A stretch of DNA of 47,520 nt from a virus. This document shows positions 1-7,218 of this stretch, piece after piece. Where the stretch lies: IMG/VR virus record IMGVR_UViG_3300032050_006297, positions 1-47,520 of that record; one strand, given 5' to 3'. Position numbers and translations under genes: made by a program. A model generated the notes under the pieces. That model was not told the origin of the DNA. It made no database searches and saw only the letters and a list, made by a program, of their open reading frames with translations. The first letter of the stretch is position 1. Each line of letters opens with the position of its first letter.

Positions 1-20
1 CCTAATCAAAGAGAGTAAGC

Positions 21-2255
21 ATGAGTAATGTTATCACACTATTCGCAAATGCAGAGGCCACGCGCCCGCAAGAGCTTATAGACTTTACCGAGTATCTATA
101 CCTTATCAAGAATGGCCACTGGCAAGATGATGTAATAACCTTCAGAGCTATTCAAGACCCCGAAGAGCGCAAAGCCGCAAAGCGCAAGATCATTGCAGTG
201 ACTCCGAGCGGTGAGTTCACCGGGCGCGGTCAAGCCGGCCTGAAGAATCATAGCGGGCTTATTTGCATCGATGTCGATGACAAAGATAACGAAGGGCTTA
301 ACGAGAAAGTTCGAGCGCTTGTCGGTGATCCTTTTGTCTTTGCCTTCCATCAATCCCTCGGAGGGCTCGGATATGCTATCTACTTCAGGATAGAGCCGAC
401 AAAGCATTTAGACGCATACCTAGCCATAGAAAAATACCTCGCAGATACCTACCACCTCGTAGCCGACAAAGCTTGCAAAGATGTGACGCGCCTTCGCTTT
501 GTTTCTTTCGATCCGTTCCTACATAAAAACCCAAAAGAAGTACCCGTATTCAAGAAATACCTCAAAAAAGAGGCGCAAATTAGTACAAGAGTAATCCATG
601 CGCATACCTCAAAGGATATGGAGTTTATTATATCCCAGATCCGGAGCCGTCGCATCGATCTTACCGAATCGTATCACGATTGGATACAAATCGGCTTCGC
701 ACTCGCTGACCACTACGGCGAAGCAGGGCGCGATTACTTCCACGCGATAAGCGAGATGCACCCGGAATACAACGCGCAAAATACCGATGCAAAGTACGAT
801 AACTTCTTGAAAACAAACGACGGTAGCGTAGGTATCGCAACGCTATTCTTTAAGTGCAAAGAGCACGGTATTCAGTTCCAAACCGAAGAGACTCGCAAGG
901 TTGAAGTAATGACTACAGCGCGCCGAAAGGTCGATAAAGGAACGGATAAAGATATCACAGACTCAATTGTTAAGTTAGCAAAAGAGGAAGGCATAAGCGA
1001 AGAGCTTGCACGCGAAGTAGCCAAGCAAGTACAAGCCATGCCAAAGGAATCACTTAAAAAAGACCGCGAAGAGAATGTTATCCCTCTCATCAAAGCCGCG
1101 CTCGAAGCCTACGATATAAAAAAGAATGAAGTTACTCAAGAAATTGAGTACAAAGGGCGCCCGATGACTACAAGTAATCTTAATACCATCTGGTCCGAGA
1201 TAGCAACCGCTCTAGGCACCAAATGCACCCAGTCTCATGTAGATTCACTTATCCACAATGATAACACCCGCACATACAATCCATTCCTTGACTTCTTTGA
1301 GCGATACCAAGACCGCGAGATCAAGTACGGAACTATTGACCGCCTCATCGGGACCGTAACCGCTAGGCATATAGTAAACGAGAACGGCGAAGTAATAGAC
1401 CTCGGGCCTATGATTACTCAAATCTTTATACGCAAGTGGATAATAAGCCTCATAGCTTCCATGCACGGCACTTACTCGCTTCTTATCCTAGTGCTATGCG
1501 GTGAGCAAGGGCTAGGCAAAACCAACTTTTTTAGATGGCTACTACCTTCGGAGCTCCGAGACTATTACGGCGAGTCCAAACTTGACCGAGGCAAAGATGA
1601 TGAGATACTTATGTGTCGTAAACTGATCCTATGCGATGACGAGTTCTCAGGTAAGTCTAAAAACGAATACAAACTACTCAAGCAATACGCTTCGACTCAA
1701 TTCTTTAATCTTAGGCAACCCTACGGGCGCAAATTTGAAGATTATAGGCGATACGCCGTGCTTTGCGGTACTTCCAATGAGAATGAAGTGATTAACGATC
1801 CGACTGGTAACCGCCGTATTATTCCGATTAACCTAGTGAATATCGATTTCGGTGCTTACCGCGAAGTTGACAAGATAGACTTGCTCATGGAAGCTTATCA
1901 CATCTGGAAAACCGAAGGCGATGCCTCTTGGCAACTCAACAAAGGCGAAATAGCTCAACTATCAATGTCAAGCGCTGACAATGAGCAAGTAGATACAGCC
2001 GCCGAGGCGCTCGATGTGGTTTTCGAAAAACCAACAGCATTCGAGGGCACTTGGATGACTGCGACAGAGGTACGAGATACAATTATGAAGCATCTCGAGG
2101 TAAAATTTGCGGAAAACCGACTCGGGATAGCACTTGGGAAAGCGGGCTTCGAGAAGAAGAAAAAGAAGCTCAACGACATACCAAGAACGGTCTACCGCGT
2201 CAAGGTTCGCAAGCGTTTTGATACTTATGGCGATTATTCTCAAAAATCGGATTAA
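21..2255 (+). CDS. Primase-helicase, BT4734-like N-terminus, PriCT-2 and VirE domains (arm A)
   Basis: Replication protein expected to prime and unwind DNA. The 744 residues show a BT4734/BF3469-like N-terminal domain (about 20-185, with the CIDVDDKDN acidic motif and SLGGLGYAIYF), a PriCT-2-like segment (about 205-270, DWIQIGFALADHYGE) and a VirE-type helicase domain with Walker A GEQGLGKT near residue 493 and an acidic LCDDEFSGKS segment. This architecture is known from phages and elements of Bacteroidota. A homologue of similar length lies at 37336-39549 and aligns from start to stop, which supports both ends. The ATG follows AGAGAG. The gene heads the replication block of arm A; its natural upstream neighbours lie outside the window. 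Confidence 0.9.
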   Translation: MSNVITLFANAEATRPQELIDFTEYLYLIKNGHWQDDVITFRAIQDPEERKAAKRKIIAVTPSGEFTGRGQAGLKNHSGLICIDVDDKDNEGLNEKVRALVGDPFVFAFHQSLGGLGYAIYFRIEPTKHLDAYLAIEKYLADTYHLVADKACKDVTRLRFVSFDPFLHKNPKEVPVFKKYLKKEAQISTRVIHAHTSKDMEFIISQIRSRRIDLTESYHDWIQIGFALADHYGEAGRDYFHAISEMHPEYNAQNTDAKYDNFLKTNDGSVGIATLFFKCKEHGIQFQTEETRKVEVMTTARRKVDKGTDKDITDSIVKLAKEEGISEELAREVAKQVQAMPKESLKKDREENVIPLIKAALEAYDIKKNEVTQEIEYKGRPMTTSNLNTIWSEIATALGTKCTQSHVDSLIHNDNTRTYNPFLDFFERYQDREIKYGTIDRLIGTVTARHIVNENGEVIDLGPMITQIFIRKWIISLIASMHGTYSLLILVLCGEQGLGKTNFFRWLLPSELRDYYGESKLDRGKDDEILMCRKLILCDDEFSGKSKNEYKLLKQYASTQFFNLRQPYGRKFEDYRRYAVLCGTSNENEVINDPTGNRRIIPINLVNIDFGAYREVDKIDLLMEAYHIWKTEGDASWQLNKGEIAQLSMSSADNEQVDTAAEALDVVFEKPTAFEGTWMTATEVRDTIMKHLEVKFAENRLGIALGKAGFEKKKKKLNDIPRTVYRVKVRKRFDTYGDYSQKSD

Positions 2256-2260
2256 GGGTA

Positions 2261-2467
2261 GGTAGTAAGATCTCTTAAAAAAACGCCCTCCGTATATATA
2301 GACATGTATGTGTGTGTGTGTGTGTGTGTGTGTGCATGTGTATATATATAAAGTATATATATTATTATATTATCTTACTACCTTCGCTGTAAACGATTGA
2401 ATTTTAATAAACTTACACGGTAGCAAGTTCTAAAAAGAACCGACTACCAAACCGACTACCTACTACC
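2261..2467. repeat. Origin-like intergenic region with TTACTACC-type repeats (arm A)
   Basis: The 213-bp gap between the primase-helicase and the SF2 helicase holds repeats of one core. GGTAGTAAG lies at 2261-2269, CTTACTACC at 2374-2382, GGTAGCAAG (one change) at 2419-2427, CGACTACC at 2441-2448 and 2453-2460, and TACTACC at 2461-2467. AT-rich tracts lie between them. The same position in arm B carries a denser set ending in A instead of C. The site between two replication genes and the iteron-like structure suggest a replication origin; this is inference. Confidence 0.5.
2309..2334. repeat. (TG)13 microsatellite
   Basis: Thirteen TG dinucleotides in a row, flanked by ATGTA on the left and by CATGTG and (TA)n on the right, inside the origin-like gap. 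Arm B has no counterpart. Such tracts can form Z-DNA or slip during replication; a role in origin melting is only a possibility. Confidence 0.85.
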
Positions 2468-2468
2468 T

Positions 2469-3887
2469 GTGAATTTACGACCATATCAAGCCCTTGCAAT
2501 TGACAAACTTCGAGCCGCTTTTGGGCAAGGCCATAAGCGAGTGATACTATGCGCTCCGACCGGAGCGGGCAAGACGGTGATGTTCTCGGCTATCGCTCAT
2601 GGAGCTATGCAAAAGGGTAAGCGCGTCATGATCATAACCGACCGAGGCGAGTTGCTATGGCAAGCAGGCGGCGCGCTGAATAACCTCGCGATAGTTCCGG
2701 AACTCATTACCGCAGAGACCTCAAGGCTTAACTCAAGTCAGCGCATCTTCGTAGCCATGATCGAGACTATCTACCGCCGAAGAGAGCTACGAGAGTACAA
2801 GATGCTACTTGAGAGCGTGGATTTATTCATATTTGATGAGTGCCATAAGCGAACATTCGACAAGCTCCTCCCTTACCTACCTGAGTCAGCTTTTATTCTG
2901 GGAGCGACGGCAACCCCTTGGAGAGAGGGGAAGGGGACCGGTATGATAGATGTTTACTCGGCTATGGTGGAAGCTTCGACTATTCCGAGCTTAATCCATG
3001 ACGGCTATCTTGCGAAGCCCTCGTATTACTCAGTTCCGATAGACCTTAGCCAAGTGAAGACCAAAGGCGGTGACTATGATGCTGACTCGCTTGCTGATAT
3101 TTACTCGCGTTCGCAAATTTACAAGGGCGTAGTGACCAACTACAAGCGCTGGGCAAATGATAGCAAGGCGATTGTCTTCGCACCTAATTTGCGAAGCGCG
3201 GATGAAGTACTGCAAGAGTTTAAGTCTGAAGGTTTGCCCGCTTTGGCGCTTAGTGGCCTTGCGGGGCTTCAGGAGCGTCGAAACGCTCTCAAGTGGTATA
3301 AAGAGACGGCGGGCGCAATTTTAATCAATGTAGGCCTTTTTACCACGGGCTTTGATGAGCCGAGTATTGAGACGGTGATCTTATATCGTGCGACCAAGTC
3401 CTTGCCCTTATTTCTGCAGATGGTCGGGCGCGGTTCGCGAACATGCGAAGGCAAGACCGAATTCAAGGTCTTGGACTTCGGTAATAACCTTTACCGCTTT
3501 GGCATGTGGGATGAAGAGAGGGACTGGACAAAGCCACCTAAAAAGCCACGGGATGGGGTGGCAGTGTACAAGAATTGTCCTGAGTGTGATGCGTTCCTTT
3601 ACGCCTCGGCTCGCGAGTGTGAGTACTGTGGAGCAGAGATACCGAAAACAGAGCGCGAAGTTCTTGAAGAACTTGCTATATTGCAACCACACGAGGCTCG
3701 TTCTATGGCAAAGCTCGGAGGATTGCATGATTGGATAGCATTAACCAAGGCAAATAAATTGCACCCGCTCTATGTTCTACAAAGTTTATGTAAATTGCGA
3801 AGCGAAGCCGAAGCCTATCGCGATGCGATGGGATATGCGAAAGGTTGGTTATTTATTCACAAGGACAAGACGAGGCATTTGGTGTGA
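2469..3887 (+). CDS. Superfamily 2 DEAD/DEAH-type DNA helicase (arm A)
   Basis: ATP-dependent helicase of the SSL2/RecQ-like SF2 group, likely acting in phage DNA replication or repair. Walker A APTGAGKT is at residues 28-35, motif II DECH near residue 123 and the ATATP motif near residue 140. The C-terminal helicase half carries TTGFDEP and QMVGRGSR. A CPEC...CEYCG four-cysteine zinc ribbon follows near residues 369-387. The start is GTG at 2469. The homologue at 39793 begins with ATG at the same aligned residue, so this unusual start is well supported. Its stop overlaps the next start (GTGA). Confidence 0.92.
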   Translation: MNLRPYQALAIDKLRAAFGQGHKRVILCAPTGAGKTVMFSAIAHGAMQKGKRVMIITDRGELLWQAGGALNNLAIVPELITAETSRLNSSQRIFVAMIETIYRRRELREYKMLLESVDLFIFDECHKRTFDKLLPYLPESAFILGATATPWREGKGTGMIDVYSAMVEASTIPSLIHDGYLAKPSYYSVPIDLSQVKTKGGDYDADSLADIYSRSQIYKGVVTNYKRWANDSKAIVFAPNLRSADEVLQEFKSEGLPALALSGLAGLQERRNALKWYKETAGAILINVGLFTTGFDEPSIETVILYRATKSLPLFLQMVGRGSRTCEGKTEFKVLDFGNNLYRFGMWDEERDWTKPPKKPRDGVAVYKNCPECDAFLYASARECEYCGAEIPKTEREVLEELAILQPHEARSMAKLGGLHDWIALTKANKLHPLYVLQSLCKLRSEAEAYRDAMGYAKGWLFIHKDKTRHLV

Positions 3888-4051
3888 ACTACCGGCGCTT
3901 ATCTCAGGACTTTCTCGATGACATCGTGATGGAGCACGGCGTAAGCTACGATACGGCTCGCGTGTTATTCATGATGTGGCTTGTCGGTATGAAGCACTGG
4001 GAGCGTAAGTGTGATGCCTTGCTAGACTATTTGCTCAAGGATCAATCATGA
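3884..4051 (+). CDS. Small conserved protein of 55 residues (arm A)
   Basis: Unrecognised acidic-to-neutral helical protein. It begins at GTG 3884, overlapping the helicase stop as GTGA, and ends overlapping the nuclease start as ATGA. The counterpart at 41217-41378 shares DDIVME.GVS.D.ARV and the C-terminal YLL, and has the same overlaps, so the short gene is real although neither copy exceeds 60 residues. It may couple translation between helicase and nuclease or bind one of them; no function can be assigned. Confidence 0.72.
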   Translation: MNYRRLSQDFLDDIVMEHGVSYDTARVLFMMWLVGMKHWERKCDALLDYLLKDQS

Positions 4052-4371
4052 CTGAACACCAACTACAAACCCTATGCTTCACTTGGCATTGGAATAACCG
4101 CCCTGACGAGCGGGGCTTATTGTACATGAATCACAATAATCCTCGCGATGCTAGGCACGGCGCGAGTCTCAAAGTGATGGGTTTGGTGGCAGGCGTAGCT
4201 GACATGACATATATCCACCCCGACGGGTCAGGCGTAACCTTCTTAGAGTTCAAAGCCGAGAAAGGTAGGCAAAGCGCCTCGCAGGTTTGGTGGCAGTCAA
4301 CGGTCGAGCGATCAGGATGCAATTACAAGATTATCAAGAGTTTTGAAGATTTTAGAGAGTGCTTATTATGA
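4048..4371 (+). CDS. VRR-NUC domain nuclease (arm A)
   Basis: Compact 107-residue protein matching stand-alone phage VRR-NUC nucleases, which are PD-(D/E)XK-fold enzymes acting on branched or structured DNA. The core shows GVADMTY, then FLEFKAEKGRQS with the E-x-K pair, then QVWW. The N-terminal NNPRDARHGA segment is also typical. It follows the SF2 helicase and a small linker gene in both arms, which suggests a nuclease-helicase pair used in replication or recombination. ATGA overlaps at both ends point to translational coupling. The homologue is at 41371-41691. Confidence 0.82.
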   Translation: MTEHQLQTLCFTWHWNNRPDERGLLYMNHNNPRDARHGASLKVMGLVAGVADMTYIHPDGSGVTFLEFKAEKGRQSASQVWWQSTVERSGCNYKIIKSFEDFRECLL

Positions 4372-5126
4372 GGCATATCGGATTATTTGCGGGTATCGGA
4401 GGTTTTGAACTTGCCGCCCGTTGGATGGGATGGAATACCATTGCATGGAGTGAATGGGATCCATTTTGTCAAAAAGTATTATCTTACCACTTTCCCGAGG
4501 CGAAAGGCTATGGAGACATCAAGCAAGCAGACTTTACACAATACCGAGGGCAATGCGACATCCTTACAGGTGGATTCCCATGTCAGCCATACAGCGTCGC
4601 AGGCAAGCGACTCGGCAAAGAAGACGAGCGACATCTTTGGCCGGAAATGCTTAGGGTTATTAGAGAAGTACGGCCGAGGTGGATTATTGGAGAGAATGTT
4701 CGCGGGCTACTTAGTTGGAATGAAGGGGTGGTATTCGAAGAGGTGTGCACTGACTTGGAAAGTGAAGGATACGAAGTCCAAGCGTTTATTATTCCAGCTG
4801 CAGGCGTCGGCGCTCCCCACCGAAGAGAAAGAGTTTGGATTGTTGCCAACGCCGAAAACACAAGACTCTCGACATGCTTTGAGGGATCGAGGCAAGAGCA
4901 ATTTAGGCGAAGAGATGAGCGAACTAGCTTTTCAGAACACTGGGAAAACTTCCCAACTATCTCCCCTGTTTGTGGAGGAGATGATGGGCTTCCCTCGGAA
5001 TTGGACGGTATTACCATTCCAAAGTGGAGAAAGGAAAGCATAAAAGCGTATGGTAATGCGATAGTACCTCAAGTTGCTTATCAATTATTCCAAGCAATAA
5101 AAAATACTAAGTCCCTTGATTATTAA
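4368..5126 (+). CDS. C5 cytosine-specific DNA methyltransferase (arm A only)
   Basis: SAM-dependent DNA methyltransferase, likely protecting phage DNA from host restriction. The 252 residues contain the family motifs in order: GLFAGIGGFE (SAM binding), GGFPCQPYSVAGKR with catalytic Cys near residue 71, GENVRGLL (motif VI), APHRRERVW (motif VIII) and YGNAIVPQVA (motif X). The target-recognition segment is short, so the protein is smaller than typical bacterial Dcm enzymes. ATG 4368 overlaps the nuclease stop; an upstream GTG at 4359 is possible but less likely. No endonuclease partner is visible. Arm B lacks this gene. A second long reading frame runs through it. Confidence 0.93.
   Translation: MRHIGLFAGIGGFELAARWMGWNTIAWSEWDPFCQKVLSYHFPEAKGYGDIKQADFTQYRGQCDILTGGFPCQPYSVAGKRLGKEDERHLWPEMLRVIREVRPRWIIGENVRGLLSWNEGVVFEEVCTDLESEGYEVQAFIIPAAGVGAPHRRERVWIVANAENTRLSTCFEGSRQEQFRRRDERTSFSEHWENFPTISPVCGGDDGLPSELDGITIPKWRKESIKAYGNAIVPQVAYQLFQAIKNTKSLDY
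4510..5043 (+). CDS. Overlapping gene inside the C5 methyltransferase gene (177 residues)
   Basis: A long open frame lies wholly inside the methyltransferase gene in another phase. It is open from TTG 4387 (218 residues); ATG 4510 gives a METSSK start. The protein is not low-complexity: it carries FGRKCLGLLEK, a W-rich WYSKRCALTWKVKDTKSKRL, FQLQASALPTEEKEFGLLPTPK and the C-terminal FVEEMMGFPRNWTVLPF. From general knowledge of phage proteins, sequences with LTWK...FQL...GLLPTP...MMGFP..W recur next to or over phage C5 methyltransferases, so I infer a true dual-coding gene. Its function is unknown. No clear ribosome-binding site marks the start, and a conservation test is decisive. Confidence 0.5.
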   Translation: METSSKQTLHNTEGNATSLQVDSHVSHTASQASDSAKKTSDIFGRKCLGLLEKYGRGGLLERMFAGYLVGMKGWYSKRCALTWKVKDTKSKRLLFQLQASALPTEEKEFGLLPTPKTQDSRHALRDRGKSNLGEEMSELAFQNTGKTSQLSPLFVEEMMGFPRNWTVLPFQSGERKA

Positions 5127-5135
5127 CTAACTTTG
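5107..5135 (+). promoter_or_regulatory. Putative promoter before the methyltransferase gene (CTAAGTCC box plus TAACTTTG)
   Basis: CTAAGTCC at 5107-5114, thirteen bases, then TAACTTTG at 5128-5135, a match to the TAnnTTTG -7 element of Bacteroidota-type promoters. The same CTAAGTCC box lies fourteen bases before TATATTTG at 7699 and 44826. It overlaps the end of the C5 methyltransferase gene and would drive the genes from 5164 onward. It is absent in arm B where the methyltransferase gene is missing. Confidence 0.5.
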
Positions 5136-5163
5136 TTGTATACAATTATTTACGGAGTGTAAG

Positions 5164-5745
5164 GTGGAGCATTTTTATCAAACGATTAACGGCTGGTGTG
5201 ATTATGAGGACATATATCGCGAGGCCATAACAAGATCTGAAGACGGTGCGGTCTTTGTTGAGATTGGAGCGTTCAAAGGCAAGAGCGGAGCTTTTGCCGG
5301 TGTGGAGATTCTGAATAGTGGCAAGAAGATTATGCTTAACTTAGTGGATCACTTTAAGGGCAATACAGAGCACTTAGATGTCAAGTCCACATGGTATGAG
5401 TCCGAGCTTGCGCAAAACCCTGAATACCTATTCGAGCTTTGCACAAAGAACTTAGAGCCGGTCAAGGATGTGGTGAATATCATTAGAAGGAGCTCAGTCC
5501 AAGCGGCTAAGCAGTTCAAAGCTAATAGCTTAGACTTCATCTTTATTGACGGTTCGCATGATACCGTCTCGGTATGTCTTGATATTGATACATGGTTCCC
5601 TAAATTGAAAGTAGGTGGTATCATTGCAGGACATGACTACAAGTCGCATAGAGAAGTAGAGATTGCAGTTAATTCAAGATTCCCTATAGGAGTGCATAAG
5701 CGCGGGGCTTCTTGGCTATTTTACAAAGAAGGAGAGTTTAAATGA
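5164..5745 (+). CDS. Class I SAM-dependent methyltransferase, Methyltransf_24 type (arm A)
   Basis: Small-molecule or sugar methyltransferase of the Methyltransf_24 group. It shows FVEIGAFKGKS (SAM-binding motif I), then VDHFKG after the second strand, DFIFIDGSHD and GGIIAGHDY. The start is GTG 5164 after a GGAG; the arm B homologue starts with ATG at the aligned residue (NHYYQ). The target is unknown. Because glycosyltransferase genes follow in both arms, it may modify a glycan rather than DNA. Its end overlaps the next ATG. Confidence 0.85.
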   Translation: MEHFYQTINGWCDYEDIYREAITRSEDGAVFVEIGAFKGKSGAFAGVEILNSGKKIMLNLVDHFKGNTEHLDVKSTWYESELAQNPEYLFELCTKNLEPVKDVVNIIRRSSVQAAKQFKANSLDFIFIDGSHDTVSVCLDIDTWFPKLKVGGIIAGHDYKSHREVEIAVNSRFPIGVHKRGASWLFYKEGEFK

Positions 5746-6065
5746 CGAAGATTGAGATTAGCGGAGAGGTTTGCTTTGCGGGTCAGCCCGTCAAGTATTC
5801 GGACAAATTTACAAAGGCCGAGATCGTGATTAAGGATACGACAAGTAAGTATCCAGAGTTTATCAAGTTCGAGGCTATTAATGACAAAGTGGAAATGCTG
5901 AGAGGATTCCAAGTAGGAATGCAAGTTACGGCTGAAGGTTTTGTAGGTGGTAAGGAATATACCAACAAAGAGGGCAAGATCGGATATATCACAAGTATCA
6001 AGCTTGCCAAGATTTACGAGAACAAACCGCAGGCCGAGGCCGTTCCCGATGCTATACCATTTTGA
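5742..6065 (+). CDS. DUF3127 protein, single-stranded-DNA-binding-like (arm A)
   Basis: The 107 residues match DUF3127, small OB-fold-like proteins common in phages of Bacteroidota and thought to act like SSB. Features are the KIEISGEV start, a basic-acidic core (SKYPEFIKFEAINDK) and a C-terminal tip DAIPF. That tip resembles the acidic DDDIPF tail by which bacterial SSB recruits partner proteins. The arm B copy keeps both core and tip. It sits in the replication block and overlaps its neighbours by 4 and 17 bases. The SSB role is family-based inference. Confidence 0.8.
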   Translation: MTKIEISGEVCFAGQPVKYSDKFTKAEIVIKDTTSKYPEFIKFEAINDKVEMLRGFQVGMQVTAEGFVGGKEYTNKEGKIGYITSIKLAKIYENKPQAEAVPDAIPF

Positions 6066-6306
6066 AGACCCTGAAGAGATGCCGACTCTTGAATGGGAAG
6101 ACCTAGGCAAGAACGGCTATAAAACGGAACTCACTAAAAACGGCGTGCCTTTCGAGGCGCGCTTGTTTGAGTCCGAGAAAGCGTGGAAGCTGAAGCTAAC
6201 TAACAAGATGACTGGCAAGTATGCGCTTGAGCTTCGCTTTAGGAACTTGACGCTTAACGATGCAATGGTAAAGGCCGAGTTTTACATATTGGAGAACTTG
6301 CAATGA
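6049..6306 (+). CDS. Conserved hypothetical protein of 85 residues (arm A)
   Basis: Unrecognised. The start is taken as ATG 6049 because the arm B homologue (42580-42840) begins at the same residue (MLYHF) and similarity is absent upstream. It overlaps the 3' end of the DUF3127 gene by 17 bases in both arms. Conserved blocks are KNGVPFEARLF, WKLKLTNK and LELRFRN...NDAMVKAEFYILENL. It looks like a small alpha-beta fold without catalytic motifs. The constant link to DUF3127 suggests a partner in single-strand DNA handling, but nothing shows this directly. Confidence 0.75.
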   Translation: MLYHFEDPEEMPTLEWEDLGKNGYKTELTKNGVPFEARLFESEKAWKLKLTNKMTGKYALELRFRNLTLNDAMVKAEFYILENLQ

Positions 6307-6935
6307 GATTAGAGGTTATCATTCCCTATCGGAATCGAGAAGAGCATGTATCAAAGCAAGTGCCTCATTTGTGGAAGGTGCTAACAGACCAAGGGCTAGA
6401 CTTTGGTATTACGATTGTAGAGCAAGAGGAAGGCAAGCTATTCAATACCGGCATGATGAAAAACATCGGTTATTTAGAGTCCGAGTTTGCAGACTATTAC
6501 TGTTTTCATGATGTGGATATGTATGCTGAAGATGTGGATTACTCATATACCGATATGCCTACGCACTTGGCTTATGCAGTTGAACAATTTGGCTACGAGT
6601 TACCCTATCCGACTTTTTTCGGTGGTGTGACTCTATTCGACAAAGCAAGCTATCGAAAGATAAACGGCTACTCTAATGAGTATCTTGGCTGGGCTGCAGA
6701 CGATGACGATCTTTACCTTCGAGTTATCAAGATCGGATTCAAGCGCCGCTTCGGTAGGTTCTGGAGTGATGACCACGATAGGACAAACTACCCGGAATGG
6801 CAAGCGGATAACTTGCGAAAATTAAAGGAGCTGGCATCGCGTCCAGAGGTTAGCGGGCTTAATACGGCCGAATATACCGTTAAGGGTGTGAAGCAATATA
6901 ACGAAAGACTTCGCACTATTTTAGTATCTATTTAA
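6303..6935 (+). CDS. GT7-like (beta-1,4-galactosyltransferase-type) glycosyltransferase (arm A)
   Basis: Sequence follows the animal-type beta-1,4-galactosyltransferase (GT7) pattern: VIIPYRNREEH at the N-terminus, KLFNTGMMKNIGY, FHDVDMYAED (the metal-binding DVD), PYPTFFGGVTLF, and NGYSNEYLGWAADDDDL, which matches the GT7 W-G-W-x-x-D/E-D-D-D region. It would transfer a sugar from a nucleotide-sugar donor. The acceptor is unknown; a host surface glycan, phage DNA or virion protein are all possible. No signal peptide or membrane segment is seen, so the enzyme is cytoplasmic. The homologue is at 43432-44067. ATG overlaps the preceding stop. Confidence 0.83.
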   Translation: MRLEVIIPYRNREEHVSKQVPHLWKVLTDQGLDFGITIVEQEEGKLFNTGMMKNIGYLESEFADYYCFHDVDMYAEDVDYSYTDMPTHLAYAVEQFGYELPYPTFFGGVTLFDKASYRKINGYSNEYLGWAADDDDLYLRVIKIGFKRRFGRFWSDDHDRTNYPEWQADNLRKLKELASRPEVSGLNTAEYTVKGVKQYNERLRTILVSI

Positions 6936-6948
6936 TGGATCAAATCAG

Positions 6949-7218
6949 ATGAAGGAAACACTCAAGACTTTTGTGCCTTTGCTCGCGCTCTCAGTGATTG
7001 CACTCGGCGCGACTTTAGGAGTCGGAGATGGGAGCTTTAGCACATTCGCGGTCGGTCTTAGCAAGTATGCTCTTGCAGTTGGGGCGGCGTGGTTTGTGGA
7101 TTCTTACCTAATTAAGGAGGTCAATACTCGTGAAATTATCAGTACGAACCCTATCGCTTACGCTTTGTTTTTGGCTGCTAACATCCTTACAGCCGCTCTC
7201 TGCTTCTCTCAGTCCTAA
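6949..7218 (+). CDS. Small membrane protein, probable holin (arm A)
   Basis: The 89 residues hold about three hydrophobic segments: TFVPLLALSVIALGATLG, a middle stretch around YALAVGAAWFV, and AYALFLAANILTAALCF. This size and topology fit a holin that permeabilises the inner membrane at lysis. The endolysin gene starts inside it, and its last 89 bases are read in two frames. The arm B copy at 44079-44345 is very similar and has exactly the same overlap. Other small membrane proteins at 7817 and 8110 compete for the holin role, so the assignment rests on position. Confidence 0.6.
   Translation: MKETLKTFVPLLALSVIALGATLGVGDGSFSTFAVGLSKYALAVGAAWFVDSYLIKEVNTREIISTNPIAYALFLAANILTAALCFSQS

Noticed and set aside
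3388-3738. 116-residue + frame inside the SF2 helicase gene
   Set aside because: The helicase frame contains all motifs here; the alternative has no motif and no counterpart in arm B.
4583-5041. 152-residue open frame on the - strand across the methyltransferase gene
   Set aside because: Ser/Pro-rich translation without motifs, no ribosome site, antisense to two overlapping + frames; probably a by-product of codon bias.
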